Of a stretch of DNA of 53,994 nt, positions 1 to 8,072 are shown piece by piece. The stretch's first letter is position 1. Each line of letters begins with the position of its first letter. A program made the position numbers and the translations under genes. This DNA comes from Occultella aeris (GTDB lineage Bacteria; Actinomycetota; Actinomycetes; Actinomycetales; Beutenbergiaceae): the NCBI RefSeq assembly GCF_902703175.1, contig NZ_CACRYJ010000070.1, positions 1-53,994 on the forward strand. The letters are read 5' to 3'. A model generated the notes under the pieces. The model did no database searches. It saw nothing but the letters and a program-made list of their open reading frames with translations, and was not told the DNA's origin.

Positions 1-372
1 CTCCACGAGGATGCCGGGCAGGACGCTGCCGACGGTGGTGCGCACCGGGTAGGGCGCCTCGAAGTGGGCGGCGTAGGCGGCGTTGAACTCGGCGAAGTCG
101 CGGTGCACGTCGGCCAGGTGCACGGTCGCCTTCAGCACGTCGTCGAGGTCGGCGCCCACGGCTCCGAGCGCGGTGGCGACGTTCCTCAGCACGGCGTCGG
201 TCTGGGCGGCGACGCTCTCGGGGATCTCGCCGGTGACCGGGTCCTGCGGGCCGAAGCCGGCGGTGATGACGAGATCGCCGATGGTGGCGACGTGGCTGTA
301 CGGCCCGGCCGGTTGCGGCAGACCCTCGGTGAGGGTCCGCTTGGTGATCGTCGTCGGCTCGTGGTTGCCCAT
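1..372 (-). CDS. RidA family protein (3' end outside window)
   Basis: Reading the minus strand from an ATG at 372 gives about 124 codons with no stop before the window edge, so only the last few residues are missing (RidA proteins are about 130 residues). The reading contains the family-like segment YSHVATIGDLVITAGFGPQD and a C-terminal half with LDDVLKATVHLADV and FEAPYPVRTTVGS. RidA enzymes hydrolyse reactive enamine/imine intermediates such as 2-aminoacrylate, released by PLP-dependent amino acid enzymes, and act in the cytosol as trimers. The start lies 2 bp after the stop of the upstream N-acyl-D-amino-acid deacylase, so the two are almost certainly co-transcribed. The pairing suggests detoxification of imines made when D-amino acids are broken down. 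The exact Rid subfamily cannot be settled here. Confidence 0.88.
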   Translation of the reverse strand, partial: MGNHEPTTITKRTLTEGLPQPAGPYSHVATIGDLVITAGFGPQDPVTGEIPESVAAQTDAVLRNVATALGAVGADLDDVLKATVHLADVHRDFAEFNAAYAAHFEAPYPVRTTVGSVLPGILVE

Positions 373-374
373 GT

Positions 375-2006
375 TCAGGCGGCCTCTCGGTTCGTGACGG
401 CGCGGCCGGGGCGGGCGCCGGTGGGTTCGGTATCGGTCAGGACCGGCTCGCCGTTGACGAGGACGTGGTGGATCCCGACGGCGGTCAGGCGGGGCTGGTC
501 GAAGGTGGCGCGGTCGGCCACGGTGGCCGGGTCGAAGCAGACGACGTCGGCCGCCGCGCCCACGGCCAGCACGCCGCGGTCGGCGAGCCCGATCCGCCCC
601 GCCGGCAGTGCCGTCATCTTGTGGATCATCAGCTCCAGCGGCACCAGGGCGAGGCCCCGGGAGTACTCGCCGAGGTATCGCGCGAAGGTTCCGAACGCCC
701 GCGGGTGGGGCCGCTGCCCGGCGAGCAGGCCGTCGCTGCCGGCGCACTGGCGCGGGTGGGACAGGACCGCGCGCAGGTTGGCCTCGTCACCCTCGTGGAC
801 CAGGCACATGGCGCCGAGGCGCTCGGAGATCAGCACGTCGCAGTACGCGTCGATCGCTCGGGCGCCGCGCCGCTGCGCGAGTTCGGCGATGGAGAGTCCC
901 GGCAGCGAGGTGTCGGTGGCAGATCCGATGACCACCCGGGACCAGTCCACGGGCACCCGGTGGGACCCGGTGGTGCCGCGACGCTCGAGGCGCTCGGCGA
1001 GGTCGTCGCGCACGTCCGGCCGGGCCAGGAGCTCGACGATCTCGTCCACGCTGCCCTGCTGGAGGAAGCTGGGGAGCGCGGAGTGCAGGTAGCTGGAGCC
1101 GACGATGTAGGGGTAGGAGTCGAGCGTGACGTCCACGCCGTCGGCGAGAGCGGCGTCGACCAGGGCGAGGAGCTCGGGGGCGCGGCCCCGGTTCACGGCG
1201 TAGCTCAGGTGCGCGTGGGTCAGGTGCACGGCGACCCCGGTGCGCCGGCCGAGGTCCAGGCACTCGGCATAGGCCTCGATCGCGCCGGCGCCGTAGCTCC
1301 GATGGTGCGGCGCGTAGTAGCCCCCATGCGCGGCGAGGACCTCGCACAACCGCGTCAGCTCGGCGTCGTCGGCGAACATGGCCGGCACATAGGTGAGGCC
1401 CGTGGACATCCCGACGGCGCCACCCGCCAGGGCGTCGGCGAGCAGCCCGGCCATCCGGTCCAGCTCGGTGGGCGTCGTGGGACGCCGTTCGGTGCCCATG
1501 ACGAGCAGCCGCAGCGTCCCGTGCGGGGCCAGGTAGGCGACGTTCACGGCGGCGCCGCTGACCCGCTCCAGGAACTCCGGGACGCTGGCCCAGGCGATGC
1601 CGCCGTCGGGCAGGTCCCCGTTCCAGCCGCGGATCCGTCCGTGCAGGTCCGCGGCTGCCGCCGGGGTGATCGGGGCGTAGGAGAGACCGTCCTGGCCGAT
1701 GACCTCGGTGGTGACGCCCTGGCTGACGGCGCTGAGCCGGTCGGGTTCGCGGATCAGGGCGAGGTCGGCGTGCGCATGCATGTCGATGAAGCCCGGGCAG
1801 ACCACGAGGCCGGTGGCATCGATGGTCCGCTGGCCGACTCCGGACCTGTCGGCGCGACCTGCGTCGCCGGGACTTGCGTCGCCGCGATCGGCGGGCGCTT
1901 CTTCGATCGCCGTGATGCGGCCGCCGCGGAGGTGGACGTCGGCGGGGCGGGCCGGCGCACCGGTGCCGTCGATGACGAGACCGCCGCGAATCCGGGTGGG
2001 CGTCAC
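375..2006 (-). CDS. N-acyl-D-amino-acid deacylase (D-aminoacylase-type amidohydrolase)
   Basis: A 543-residue cytosolic metal-dependent amidohydrolase predicted to remove the acyl group from N-acyl-D-amino acids. The metal-binding motif HAHAD is at residues 77-81 within GFIDMHAHAD. A C-terminal segment with GSDGLL and then PRAFGTFARYLGEYSR is typical of the D-aminoacylase branch. The reading frame stays open to 2093, but I start at the GTG at 2006: the protein then begins VTPTRIRGGLVIDGTG, as in the family, and a GGAG motif lies 5 bases upstream. An Asp/Gly-rich insertion at about residues 39-60 precedes the TIDATG strand. It sits 2 bp upstream of the RidA gene and downstream of an Lrp-type regulator on the same strand. 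Substrate preference (D-Glu, D-Asp or neutral) is not visible. Confidence 0.92.
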   Translation of the reverse strand: MTPTRIRGGLVIDGTGAPARPADVHLRGGRITAIEEAPADRGDASPGDAGRADRSGVGQRTIDATGLVVCPGFIDMHAHADLALIREPDRLSAVSQGVTTEVIGQDGLSYAPITPAAAADLHGRIRGWNGDLPDGGIAWASVPEFLERVSGAAVNVAYLAPHGTLRLLVMGTERRPTTPTELDRMAGLLADALAGGAVGMSTGLTYVPAMFADDAELTRLCEVLAAHGGYYAPHHRSYGAGAIEAYAECLDLGRRTGVAVHLTHAHLSYAVNRGRAPELLALVDAALADGVDVTLDSYPYIVGSSYLHSALPSFLQQGSVDEIVELLARPDVRDDLAERLERRGTTGSHRVPVDWSRVVIGSATDTSLPGLSIAELAQRRGARAIDAYCDVLISERLGAMCLVHEGDEANLRAVLSHPRQCAGSDGLLAGQRPHPRAFGTFARYLGEYSRGLALVPLELMIHKMTALPAGRIGLADRGVLAVGAAADVVCFDPATVADRATFDQPRLTAVGIHHVLVNGEPVLTDTEPTGARPGRAVTNREAA

Positions 2007-2089
2007 TGGGTCTCCGTTCGGTGCGTGGGTTTCGCGAGAACATACCCACGTGGACGCGGAGAGGCATGAATCGACAGCCAGATGAGCGA

Positions 2090-2114
2090 ACAAGTCGTTG
2101 GGACTGGCTTGTGT
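2090..2114. promoter_or_regulatory. possible Lrp-type half-site upstream of the deacylase
   Basis: The 164 bp gap ahead of the deacylase holds an inverted repeat, ACAAG at 2090-2094 and CTTGT at 2108-2112. The right arm reads CTTGTGT, six of seven bases identical to the ATTGTGT arm of the perfect palindrome at the start of the neighbouring Lrp-type gene. The spacer is 13 bp here and 7 bp there. This is weak evidence that the regulator also acts on the deacylase promoter; no convincing -35/-10 pair is visible. Confidence 0.25.
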
Positions 2115-2170
2115 GAACGAAATCGTCGCCGGAGGGTGGCGTCGGCGGGCCCGGTTCCGGTCGGTTGCGG

Positions 2171-3169
2171 CTAGACCGGCTCGAACACGTGCGAGGCCCG
2201 TTTGATCACGTCGAGGCCGTCGGAGACGTCAACCGCCGCCACGCCTGGGAACTGACCGACGTCCTCGGTGATGAAGCGGTAGAGGGCCTCGTCCGAAGCG
2301 AGGGCGACCTCACCGCACAGGTTCGTGTGACCGGTGGTCGCCGCGATGTTGAGCACGTTCGGGTGCGCGGCCACGGCACGCCCCACCGACTCCAGCCGCG
2401 ATGGCGCCACCCGCAGCCAGATGAACGCGACCACCGGCTGACCGAGCACCTCGGGCTGGACCACGGTGCGCAACCGGAGCAGCCCCGCCGTCATCATCGC
2501 CTCGGCGCGCCGCCGCGCCGTCGCCGGCTGGATCCCGAGCGGGCTCGCCACCTCGCGCCAGCTGCGGCGGCCGTGCTCGGCGAGCTCGGCAGCCACGGCG
2601 TGGTCGAGCTCGTCCATCCGATAGTTCTCCCGAGGGCGGTCCTCCGACCAGTGATCCAGTCGCCCCGAACGAAGGGCCGCGATCGAGCGCTCGGGCAGCA
2701 CCGCGCCGGTCCAGCCGTGCGGAGTGGAGAACCGGCGGATGATCTTCGACGTCGAACTCCCGATCACGCCCCGGACGCCCCTGAGCCGGTCGCTGGTGAT
2801 CTCGAGCAGGTGCCGGGTCGAGCGCACATGCAACTGCGCCGCGCAGTCGAGCTCGCCACCGATCACGGAGACGTAGCCGGACTCGGGCCACTCGGAGACG
2901 GCGCGGGCCACGTCGGCGCTCGCGCCAGGTACGCAACGCAGCCGCAGGAACACCGCGAACCCGGCGTCCGCCCGTTGCTGATCGATGACGCCGACCACCC
3001 GTACCACCGGTCCGAGCAGGGACGCCAGGCGTCGGGAGACGGTGGGCGCGCTGGTGCCCGCGGCCTCGGCGAGGGCGCCCACGCGAGCGCGCGGATGCGC
3101 GAGCAGCGCCGCGACGATCCGCACGTCGACGTCCTGGATGTCGACCGGATCAGTCACGCGAGCACACAA
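2171..3169 (-). CDS. Lrp/AsnC family transcriptional regulator, double-module
   Basis: A 332-residue regulator made of two Lrp modules in tandem; usual family members have one module and about 150 residues. The first helix-turn-helix (about residues 10-50, ending in GTSAPTVSRRLASL) is followed by a RAM-like sensing domain. A second helix-turn-helix (about 168-215, with SWREVASPLGIQPATARRR) is followed by a second RAM-like domain ending in ISDGLDVIKRA-type sequence. Such proteins bind amino acids or related ligands and control catabolic genes. The start is uncertain: the frame opens at TTG (3169), while a GTG at 3157 leaves the first helix intact. Neither has a Shine-Dalgarno, so a leaderless mRNA is possible. 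It is transcribed toward the deacylase/RidA pair, its likely target. Confidence 0.9.
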   Translation of the reverse strand: MCARVTDPVDIQDVDVRIVAALLAHPRARVGALAEAAGTSAPTVSRRLASLLGPVVRVVGVIDQQRADAGFAVFLRLRCVPGASADVARAVSEWPESGYVSVIGGELDCAAQLHVRSTRHLLEITSDRLRGVRGVIGSSTSKIIRRFSTPHGWTGAVLPERSIAALRSGRLDHWSEDRPRENYRMDELDHAVAAELAEHGRRSWREVASPLGIQPATARRRAEAMMTAGLLRLRTVVQPEVLGQPVVAFIWLRVAPSRLESVGRAVAAHPNVLNIAATTGHTNLCGEVALASDEALYRFITEDVGQFPGVAAVDVSDGLDVIKRASHVFEPV

Positions 3170-3184
3170 TGGAGGCGATTGTGT
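3164..3184. promoter_or_regulatory. perfect palindrome at the Lrp-type gene start (likely autoregulatory operator)
   Basis: ACACAAT (3164-3170), a 7 bp spacer, then ATTGTGT (3178-3184) form a perfect inverted repeat with 7-base arms. The left arm overlaps the TTG start of the regulator, a position suited to negative autoregulation as is usual for Lrp/AsnC proteins. That it is bound by this regulator is inference. Confidence 0.5.
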
Positions 3185-3245
3185 TCATCACAGTGGAGAG
3201 TCTCATACCGGCGCGCCGCGACCAAGGCGCGCGGCACAACCGCCG

Positions 3246-4019
3246 TCACGGGGCGCTGAGGAGCTCGACGAGTCTTGTCATGGCGGTCAGTCGTTCGCCG
3301 CTCTCCCAGACGGCTCGCTCCGCATCCCGAACCTCCCGGTCGATCTCGAGGCGTCGGAACCAGGCGGGCAGGTGCTTCGGGAAGGGTGCGTAGTGGCCCG
3401 AACGCGCGAAGATCTGAATGTAGGCGAGCCGCATGAGGTCGGTCTGAAGCTTGTGCGAGAGCCAGTGATGGCCGTTCCGGTCCGCGTTCTCGAGCTCCGC
3501 GAGGAAGGCGGGCGCGGCGCTGCGGAACGTCGTGTCGACCGCGCTGCGGAACGTGACGGTCGGCACCCGGACACGGCGACGTAGGTCCGCGACGGTTCCC
3601 GATGGGTCGTGGAGCAGGGTGGACTGTGCGAGTCCGGCGACCGTGTAGAGCGGATCGGGCCACTCCGAGGCGTTCCAGCCCGCCCCGGACTCGACCCGGG
3701 CGACCGTCCGCTCAAGCCGACCCAGGGTGGTGTGCACGAGATCGATGTCGATGTCGTCCGGGGCGTCACGCCGGACCTCCAGGTGGTGCTCCGGGTCGAC
3801 GACGTGCCGCGTGGCGTCGGTCAGCAGCGGTTCGGTCGGAAGTGCGGCGTCCCAGACGAGCACGAGGTCGAGGTATGCACCGACGGAGAGGTCCGTGAAG
3901 CGGGAGCCCTGGCCGTAGACGCCGATGATCCTCTCGTCGGTGCCTTCGGCACCGGTCAGGACAGCGTCGATCCGCAGCTGCTCGGCTTCGGTCAGGGAAT
4001 CGCGGGCGTCGCGCAGCAT
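3246..4019 (-). CDS. nucleotidyltransferase-like domain protein
   Basis: A 257-residue cytosolic protein starting at the ATG at 4019; the open frame upstream to 4187 overlaps the preceding gene and looks non-coding. Residues about 25-50 contain IIGVYGQGSRFTDLSVGAYLDLVLVW, close to the G-S...D-L-(D/V)-h-h-h core of minimal nucleotidyltransferases, though the usual GS-x-A-R-G-x-x-x-x-S-D-h-D pattern is imperfect and catalytic acidic residues are hard to assign. The rest is helical and resembles the companion region of proteins annotated as nucleotidyltransferase-like. It lies 50 bp downstream of a PIG-L deacetylase in the same direction. A role in RNA or antibiotic modification or in a toxin system cannot be distinguished. 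Confidence 0.6.
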   Translation of the reverse strand: MLRDARDSLTEAEQLRIDAVLTGAEGTDERIIGVYGQGSRFTDLSVGAYLDLVLVWDAALPTEPLLTDATRHVVDPEHHLEVRRDAPDDIDIDLVHTTLGRLERTVARVESGAGWNASEWPDPLYTVAGLAQSTLLHDPSGTVADLRRRVRVPTVTFRSAVDTTFRSAAPAFLAELENADRNGHHWLSHKLQTDLMRLAYIQIFARSGHYAPFPKHLPAWFRRLEIDREVRDAERAVWESGERLTAMTRLVELLSAP

Positions 4020-4069
4020 GTCTCGGGATGCTACCGAAGCACTCGTCCAGTGTGGCTCGGGGAAGCGGT

Positions 4070-4861
4070 TCAGCCGACGAGTTGCCAGGTGCCCCAGGCC
4101 GGACCTGCGGCAGCGCCCGCATCCGCGCCACGGCGCTGGGGGAGCGGGGTGCGGTCGGCGTCCAGGAACGTCTCGACCGACCACCATTCGCGCAACGTGT
4201 CCTCGCCGATCGTGGCGAGCATGCCGGCCGTCTGGGAGGCGTGTGCCCGCAGGGCGACGAGCTTGCGGTCGGCGTCCGCGCCGCTGAGGTTCAGGGCCAG
4301 CGCGACGTCTGCGTCGGGAGTGCGCAGCGGCAGCCCGTCGGCAAGGAACACGTCGAGCCGGTCATGCACGTGCGCCCAGCGGCGCACGAACGATTCCGTG
4401 GTGGTCGCGAACAGGAGCCGGGCCCGCGGGGCCGACGCCGCGCGCGCCGTGCTTGCCCACGCGGAAACGGTCTGATGGTCCTCGTGCCCGGTGAGGCCGT
4501 CCGGCCCGAACGTGACGATGGTGTCCGGTTGCACCTGCTCGACGATCCCGGCGAGCTCATCGATCGCCTGCAGCTGGTGCTGGCGAGCCAGGCTGCCGTC
4601 GGGGTGACCCAGGTGCCTGTGCTCGGTCACCCCGATCGCGGCGAGTGAGGCGGCCAGCTCGAGTCCACGGAGCCGGCCGAGCCGTTCGGGCGGCCAGCGG
4701 GTGGAGTCCGTGGTGCCGCGCTCCCCGAGTGTCGCGGTGACCACCACGACCCGCTGACCCGCATCCCGGGCCGCCGCCATCAGGCCGGCGGACAGGAACA
4801 CCTCGTCGTCCGGGTGTGCCCAGACACCGAGGATCGTGCCGAGGGAGCCTGCGTCGTGCAT
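4070..4861 (-). CDS. PIG-L (LmbE-like) family deacetylase
   Basis: A 263-residue zinc-dependent de-N-acetylase of the PIG-L/LmbE superfamily, which includes MshB of mycothiol synthesis and several glycan or natural-product deacetylases. The catalytic AHPDDE motif is at residues 15-20, and a second metal-ligand region, GHEDHQT, lies near residue 135. The start is the ATG at 4861, preceded by GGAAGGG at good spacing; upstream sequence in frame is not conserved-looking. It is between a nucleotidyltransferase-like gene downstream and an AraC regulator upstream, all on the minus strand. MshB is usually longer and has further conserved motifs, so I do not call it mshB. Its substrate is probably an N-acetylated sugar or conjugate. 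Confidence 0.88.
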   Translation of the reverse strand: MHDAGSLGTILGVWAHPDDEVFLSAGLMAAARDAGQRVVVVTATLGERGTTDSTRWPPERLGRLRGLELAASLAAIGVTEHRHLGHPDGSLARQHQLQAIDELAGIVEQVQPDTIVTFGPDGLTGHEDHQTVSAWASTARAASAPRARLLFATTTESFVRRWAHVHDRLDVFLADGLPLRTPDADVALALNLSGADADRKLVALRAHASQTAGMLATIGEDTLREWWSVETFLDADRTPLPQRRGADAGAAAGPAWGTWQLVG

Positions 4862-4986
4862 CGGGGAACCCTTCCGGTCCGTGCGGTGATCCCCCGATCG
4901 CCGGTCGTCCTTGAGAGATTGGGGACAGTCAGTTGTACGTGCTCGTGGAGGAGGCGGTCCACGGAATTTTGATACCCGTGCCGGGC

Positions 4987-5820
4987 CTATCCGGGTGCCC
5001 CGGCCCGGACCGCCTGCCGGTAGCCGCCCGGCGCGCGCCCGCAGAGGCGGGTGAACTGTTCGTAGAACGCGCTCTGCGAACTGAAACCGGATGCGTGGGC
5101 GACGTCCGCCGTCGTCATAGTGGTGCTGATCAGCAACCGCTGCGCCTCGGCGACCCGGCACCGGCTCAGGTAGGTGCCGATGGTGGTGCCCACGGACCGC
5201 CGGAACAGTGTCATCGCGTAGGTCGGGTTCAGGTGCGCGGCGCGCGCGACGTCGGCGGGCGCGATCGGCTCACGGAAGTGCGCGGCGATGAACCGCGCCA
5301 TCTCGACGGCGGCACGCGCCCGCCCAGGGTGAGCGCCGCCGTCGGGGGCTTCCGGTGCGGCGCGCCCGGCACGCAGCAGGCGGCGCACCAGGGCCTGCAC
5401 CTCGAGCAGCGCGATGGCGGCGTCCGCCTCGAGCAGCTCCGCGTGCCAGGAGGCGAAGCGTGCACCGGCGTCGCCGGAGACCGTTGCGGCGTCCACGATC
5501 ACTGGACGTGGGCGCAGCAGCGTGGCGAGGTCCTGGGCCGGCAGCGACCAGCCGAGCGCGGTACCTAGCGGCAGATGGACCCAGCCGCCGAGCGTCTCGG
5601 TACCCGCGGGGGTCAGGTGGTGCGGCGTCGCGGCCCAGAACAGGGCGATCTGCCCGGCGCTCACGCTGACCGGGGCGCCGCCGAAGAGGTAGTCGAGCCG
5701 CCCGGACACCACGAGGTTCAGTTCCACGTCGTCGTGGCGGTGCGGGCGTGCCATCACCGGGGCGGGCCCCAGATGGGTCCAGATGCCGGGCTGCATCGTC
5801 TCGACGGCGGAGTTCTCCAT
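4987..5820 (-). CDS. AraC family transcriptional regulator
   Basis: A 277-residue regulator with an N-terminal cupin sensing domain (about residues 15-90, including RPHRHDDVELNLVVSG) and a C-terminal double helix-turn-helix (about 175-270). The second helix-turn-helix contains TTADVAHASGFSSQSAFYEQFTR, the AraC signature. It is divergent from the GH4 glycosidase gene with an 84 bp shared region holding two direct repeats 21 bp apart, the usual AraC half-site geometry. This points to a sugar-responsive activator of the glycosidase. The ATG at 5820 gives a cupin of normal length. The inducer is probably an alpha-galactoside or related sugar, by inference from its neighbour. Confidence 0.92.
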   Translation of the reverse strand: MENSAVETMQPGIWTHLGPAPVMARPHRHDDVELNLVVSGRLDYLFGGAPVSVSAGQIALFWAATPHHLTPAGTETLGGWVHLPLGTALGWSLPAQDLATLLRPRPVIVDAATVSGDAGARFASWHAELLEADAAIALLEVQALVRRLLRAGRAAPEAPDGGAHPGRARAAVEMARFIAAHFREPIAPADVARAAHLNPTYAMTLFRRSVGTTIGTYLSRCRVAEAQRLLISTTMTTADVAHASGFSSQSAFYEQFTRLCGRAPGGYRQAVRAGAPG

Positions 5821-5844
5821 CCGAGCAGGTTAGCGAAGGATCCC

Positions 5845-5877
5845 GGAAGGACTGCCACCTTTGGCGGAGGTACTGCC
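5845..5877. promoter_or_regulatory. direct-repeat operator between AraC gene and GH4 gene
   Basis: GGAAGGACTGCC at 5845-5856 and GGAGGTACTGCC at 5866-5877 match at 10 of 12 positions and are exactly 21 bp apart, two helical turns. AraC-family proteins typically bind such direct repeats. The second copy ends about 15 bp upstream of the apparent -10 of the glycosidase gene, an activating position. Confidence 0.55.
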
Positions 5878-5904
5878 GGATGGCTCGGGCCTACGGTGAT
5901 GATC

Positions 5905-7293
5905 ATGACGACTTCGACGGCGACCCCCAGGATCACCATCATCGGCGCCGGGGGCTTCGTGTTCCCGTTCCGGCTCATCGGGGACCTGCTCAGCTTCCCG
6001 GCCCTGCGCGGTGCCCGGCTGTGCCTGATGGACATCGACGCGGACCGGCTCGACCGAGTGGCCGGCGCCGCCCGCGATCTGGTCGCCCACCACGGCTTCG
6101 ACGTGGACGTCGCGCGCACGACCGACCGGCGCGAGGCGCTCGACGGCGCCGACTTCGTGATCATCACGTTCCAGGTGGGCGGGGTGGAGGCGTATCGGCA
6201 CGACGTCGAGATCCCACGCCGGTACGGGGTCGACCAGACCGTGGGGGACACCGTCGGCCCCGGCGGCGTGTTCCGGTTCCTGCGCTCGGTCCCGGCCTAT
6301 GCCGCGATCGCTGCCGATGCCCGAGAACTCTGCCCGGACGCGCAGTTCATCAACTACGCGAACCCGATGGCGATGGCGACGGCGTACCTGAACGCGCAGG
6401 GTCTGCGCACCGTCGGGCTGTGCCACAGCGTGCAGGGCACCACCCGGATGCTCGCCCGCACCCTCGGCGTCCCGTACGAGGAGGTCACCTACCGGTGCGC
6501 CGGGATCAACCACCAGGCCTGGATCCTGGAGTACCGACGCGGTGCCGAGGACCTCTACCCCCGGCTGCGCGAGACCATGCTGGCCAAGCACCTGCCCGGC
6601 CGGGCCGCCGAGGGCCTGGCCGTCGACGACGGCGACCACTCCGGCGCCGCCGAGGAGGCGAGCACCTACGAGGGTGGCAACGAGCAGGTGCGGACGACGA
6701 TCATGGACTCCTTCGGCTACTTCCAGACCGAGTCGAGCCACCACGCCTCCGAGTACCTGCCCTACTTCCGGAAGAATCCGGACCTGGTGCTCTCCTACAT
6801 CCCGCAGCGCTGGGACTACTACGAGATCTGCGCCGCCCACGACGAGCCCGGCGACATCGACGAACAGTTGGCCAGGCTCAAGGATGACCTGGCGCCGTCG
6901 GTCGAGTACGGCGCGTCCATCGTGAACTCGATGGTCACCGGCGTGCCGAGCGTGGTCTACGGGAATGTGCCCAACGCCGGCGCCCTGATCGCGAACCTGC
7001 CCGCCGACGCGTGCGTGGAGGTGCCCTGCCTCGTGGATGCGGGCGGCGTGCAGCCGACGGCGCAGGGCGAGCTACCGCCCCAGCTCGCCGCCCTGAACCG
7101 CACCAACATCAACACCCAGACCCTCGCAGTGAAGGCCGCGCTGACCGGCGACGTCGAACACGTGCACCACGCGGTCGCACTCGACCCGCTGACCAGCGCG
7201 CAGTGCACCCTGACCCAGATCCGGGCGATGACGGACGAACTCCTCGAGGCACACGCGGCGAGCCTGCAGCCGGAACTGCGGCCGGCGAACTAA
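5905..7293 (+). CDS. glycoside hydrolase family 4, alpha-galactosidase type
   Basis: A 462-residue cytosolic enzyme of GH4, the family that cleaves glycosides by an NAD+-dependent oxidation-elimination route needing Mn2+ and reducing conditions. The dinucleotide-binding loop IIGAGGF is at residues 12-18. CHSVQGT at 173-179 is the variant associated with alpha-galactosidases and alpha-glucosidases acting on unphosphorylated sugars; 6-phospho enzymes have CDMP or CN(I/V)P. GINHQAW with the metal-ligand His203 follows. I chose ATG 5905 because TACGGT at 5892-5897 is a good -10 placed 7 bases before it, implying a leaderless mRNA; ATG 5899 is the alternative. No transporter is adjacent, so the substrate must arrive through another locus. 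Confidence 0.92.
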   Translation: MTTSTATPRITIIGAGGFVFPFRLIGDLLSFPALRGARLCLMDIDADRLDRVAGAARDLVAHHGFDVDVARTTDRREALDGADFVIITFQVGGVEAYRHDVEIPRRYGVDQTVGDTVGPGGVFRFLRSVPAYAAIAADARELCPDAQFINYANPMAMATAYLNAQGLRTVGLCHSVQGTTRMLARTLGVPYEEVTYRCAGINHQAWILEYRRGAEDLYPRLRETMLAKHLPGRAAEGLAVDDGDHSGAAEEASTYEGGNEQVRTTIMDSFGYFQTESSHHASEYLPYFRKNPDLVLSYIPQRWDYYEICAAHDEPGDIDEQLARLKDDLAPSVEYGASIVNSMVTGVPSVVYGNVPNAGALIANLPADACVEVPCLVDAGGVQPTAQGELPPQLAALNRTNINTQTLAVKAALTGDVEHVHHAVALDPLTSAQCTLTQIRAMTDELLEAHAASLQPELRPAN

Positions 7294-7420
7294 CGGACGG
7301 CTCGCAGCGTCGAGGTCCCGCAGCCCGCACCGACTCCGCGCTGCGCACCTCCGCGCCAACGGTGTGACTCCGAGGCACCCGGCGCGTCGCAATCACACCA
7401 CAACGTCTACTGTGGCGGGC

Positions 7421-7894
7421 GTGGAACTACGCGCCTACACCGACGATGATGCCGCGGCCACGCTCGGCGTGTTCCAGCGGGCGATCCGTGAGACGGCCAG
7501 CCGCGACTACACGCCCGAGCAGATCGCGGTCTGGGCGCCTGAGGAGGTCGACACCGAACGCTGGGCGGCTCGTCGCGCGGGCGCGGGGACGGTCGTGGCC
7601 GTCGTGGACGACGCCGTCGCCGGCTTCACCGACCTCGGCGAGGACGGCTACATCGACATGATGTTCGTCGACTCGACCCACGCGCGCCGAGGCATCGCGA
7701 CCGCGCTGCTCGACCATGTGGTGAGCACCGCCGTCGGGCGTGGACTGACCGAACTGACCGTGCACGCGAGCCTGACCGCGAAGCCGTTCTTCGCCAAGCA
7801 CCAGTTCACTGTGGAGGCCCAGCAGTTCCCGGTGCGCGGGGGAGTGCGGATGACGAACTTCCGGATGCGCCGGGTCCTCGGCGCTCAACGTTGA
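7421..7894 (+). CDS. GNAT family N-acetyltransferase
   Basis: A protein of about 157 residues with the acetyl-CoA-binding motif of GNAT enzymes, RRGIATALLDHVVSTA, preceded by IDMMFVDSTHA (strand beta-4) and followed by LTVHASLTAKPFFAKHQF (motif B). This C-terminal pattern is close to YafP/ElaA-type small acetyltransferases. The frame is open from a GTG at 7364, but the fold begins VELRAYTDDDAA. GTG 7421 fits this and lies about 10 bases after TCTACT, a weak leaderless-type -10; GTG 7412 is also possible. The acceptor substrate cannot be predicted. It stands alone on the plus strand, 127 bp after the glycosidase. Confidence 0.87.
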   Translation: MELRAYTDDDAAATLGVFQRAIRETASRDYTPEQIAVWAPEEVDTERWAARRAGAGTVVAVVDDAVAGFTDLGEDGYIDMMFVDSTHARRGIATALLDHVVSTAVGRGLTELTVHASLTAKPFFAKHQFTVEAQQFPVRGGVRMTNFRMRRVLGAQR

Positions 7895-8005
7895 GGACCG
7901 TGGTCCCGACGGCGCCCCGGGTGCCCGAACGGGTACCGTCGCCGTCCTCTTCGCCGGCACCTGCGCCCCTGACGCCGACGATGTCCATCAGGCATGGTCG
8001 ACGGA

Positions 8006-8022
8006 GCCGAGCGAAGCTCGGC
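8006..8022. terminator. short perfect hairpin between acetyltransferase and next gene
   Basis: GCCGAGC (8006-8012), loop GAA, GCTCGGC (8016-8022): a 7-bp stem with a stable 3-base loop, 112 bp after the acetyltransferase stop. There is no T-run, so a terminator role is only possible; it could also be a structured leader element for the gene starting at 8073. Confidence 0.3.
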
Positions 8023-8072
8023 GGCGCGGTGGACCCATCGCGTTGGTCTGTGCGCAACCGAGGGGACGGCCG

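Noticed and set aside
4070-4861. mshB of mycothiol biosynthesis
   Set aside because: The AHPDDE motif is shared by the whole PIG-L superfamily, and no other mycothiol genes are nearby.
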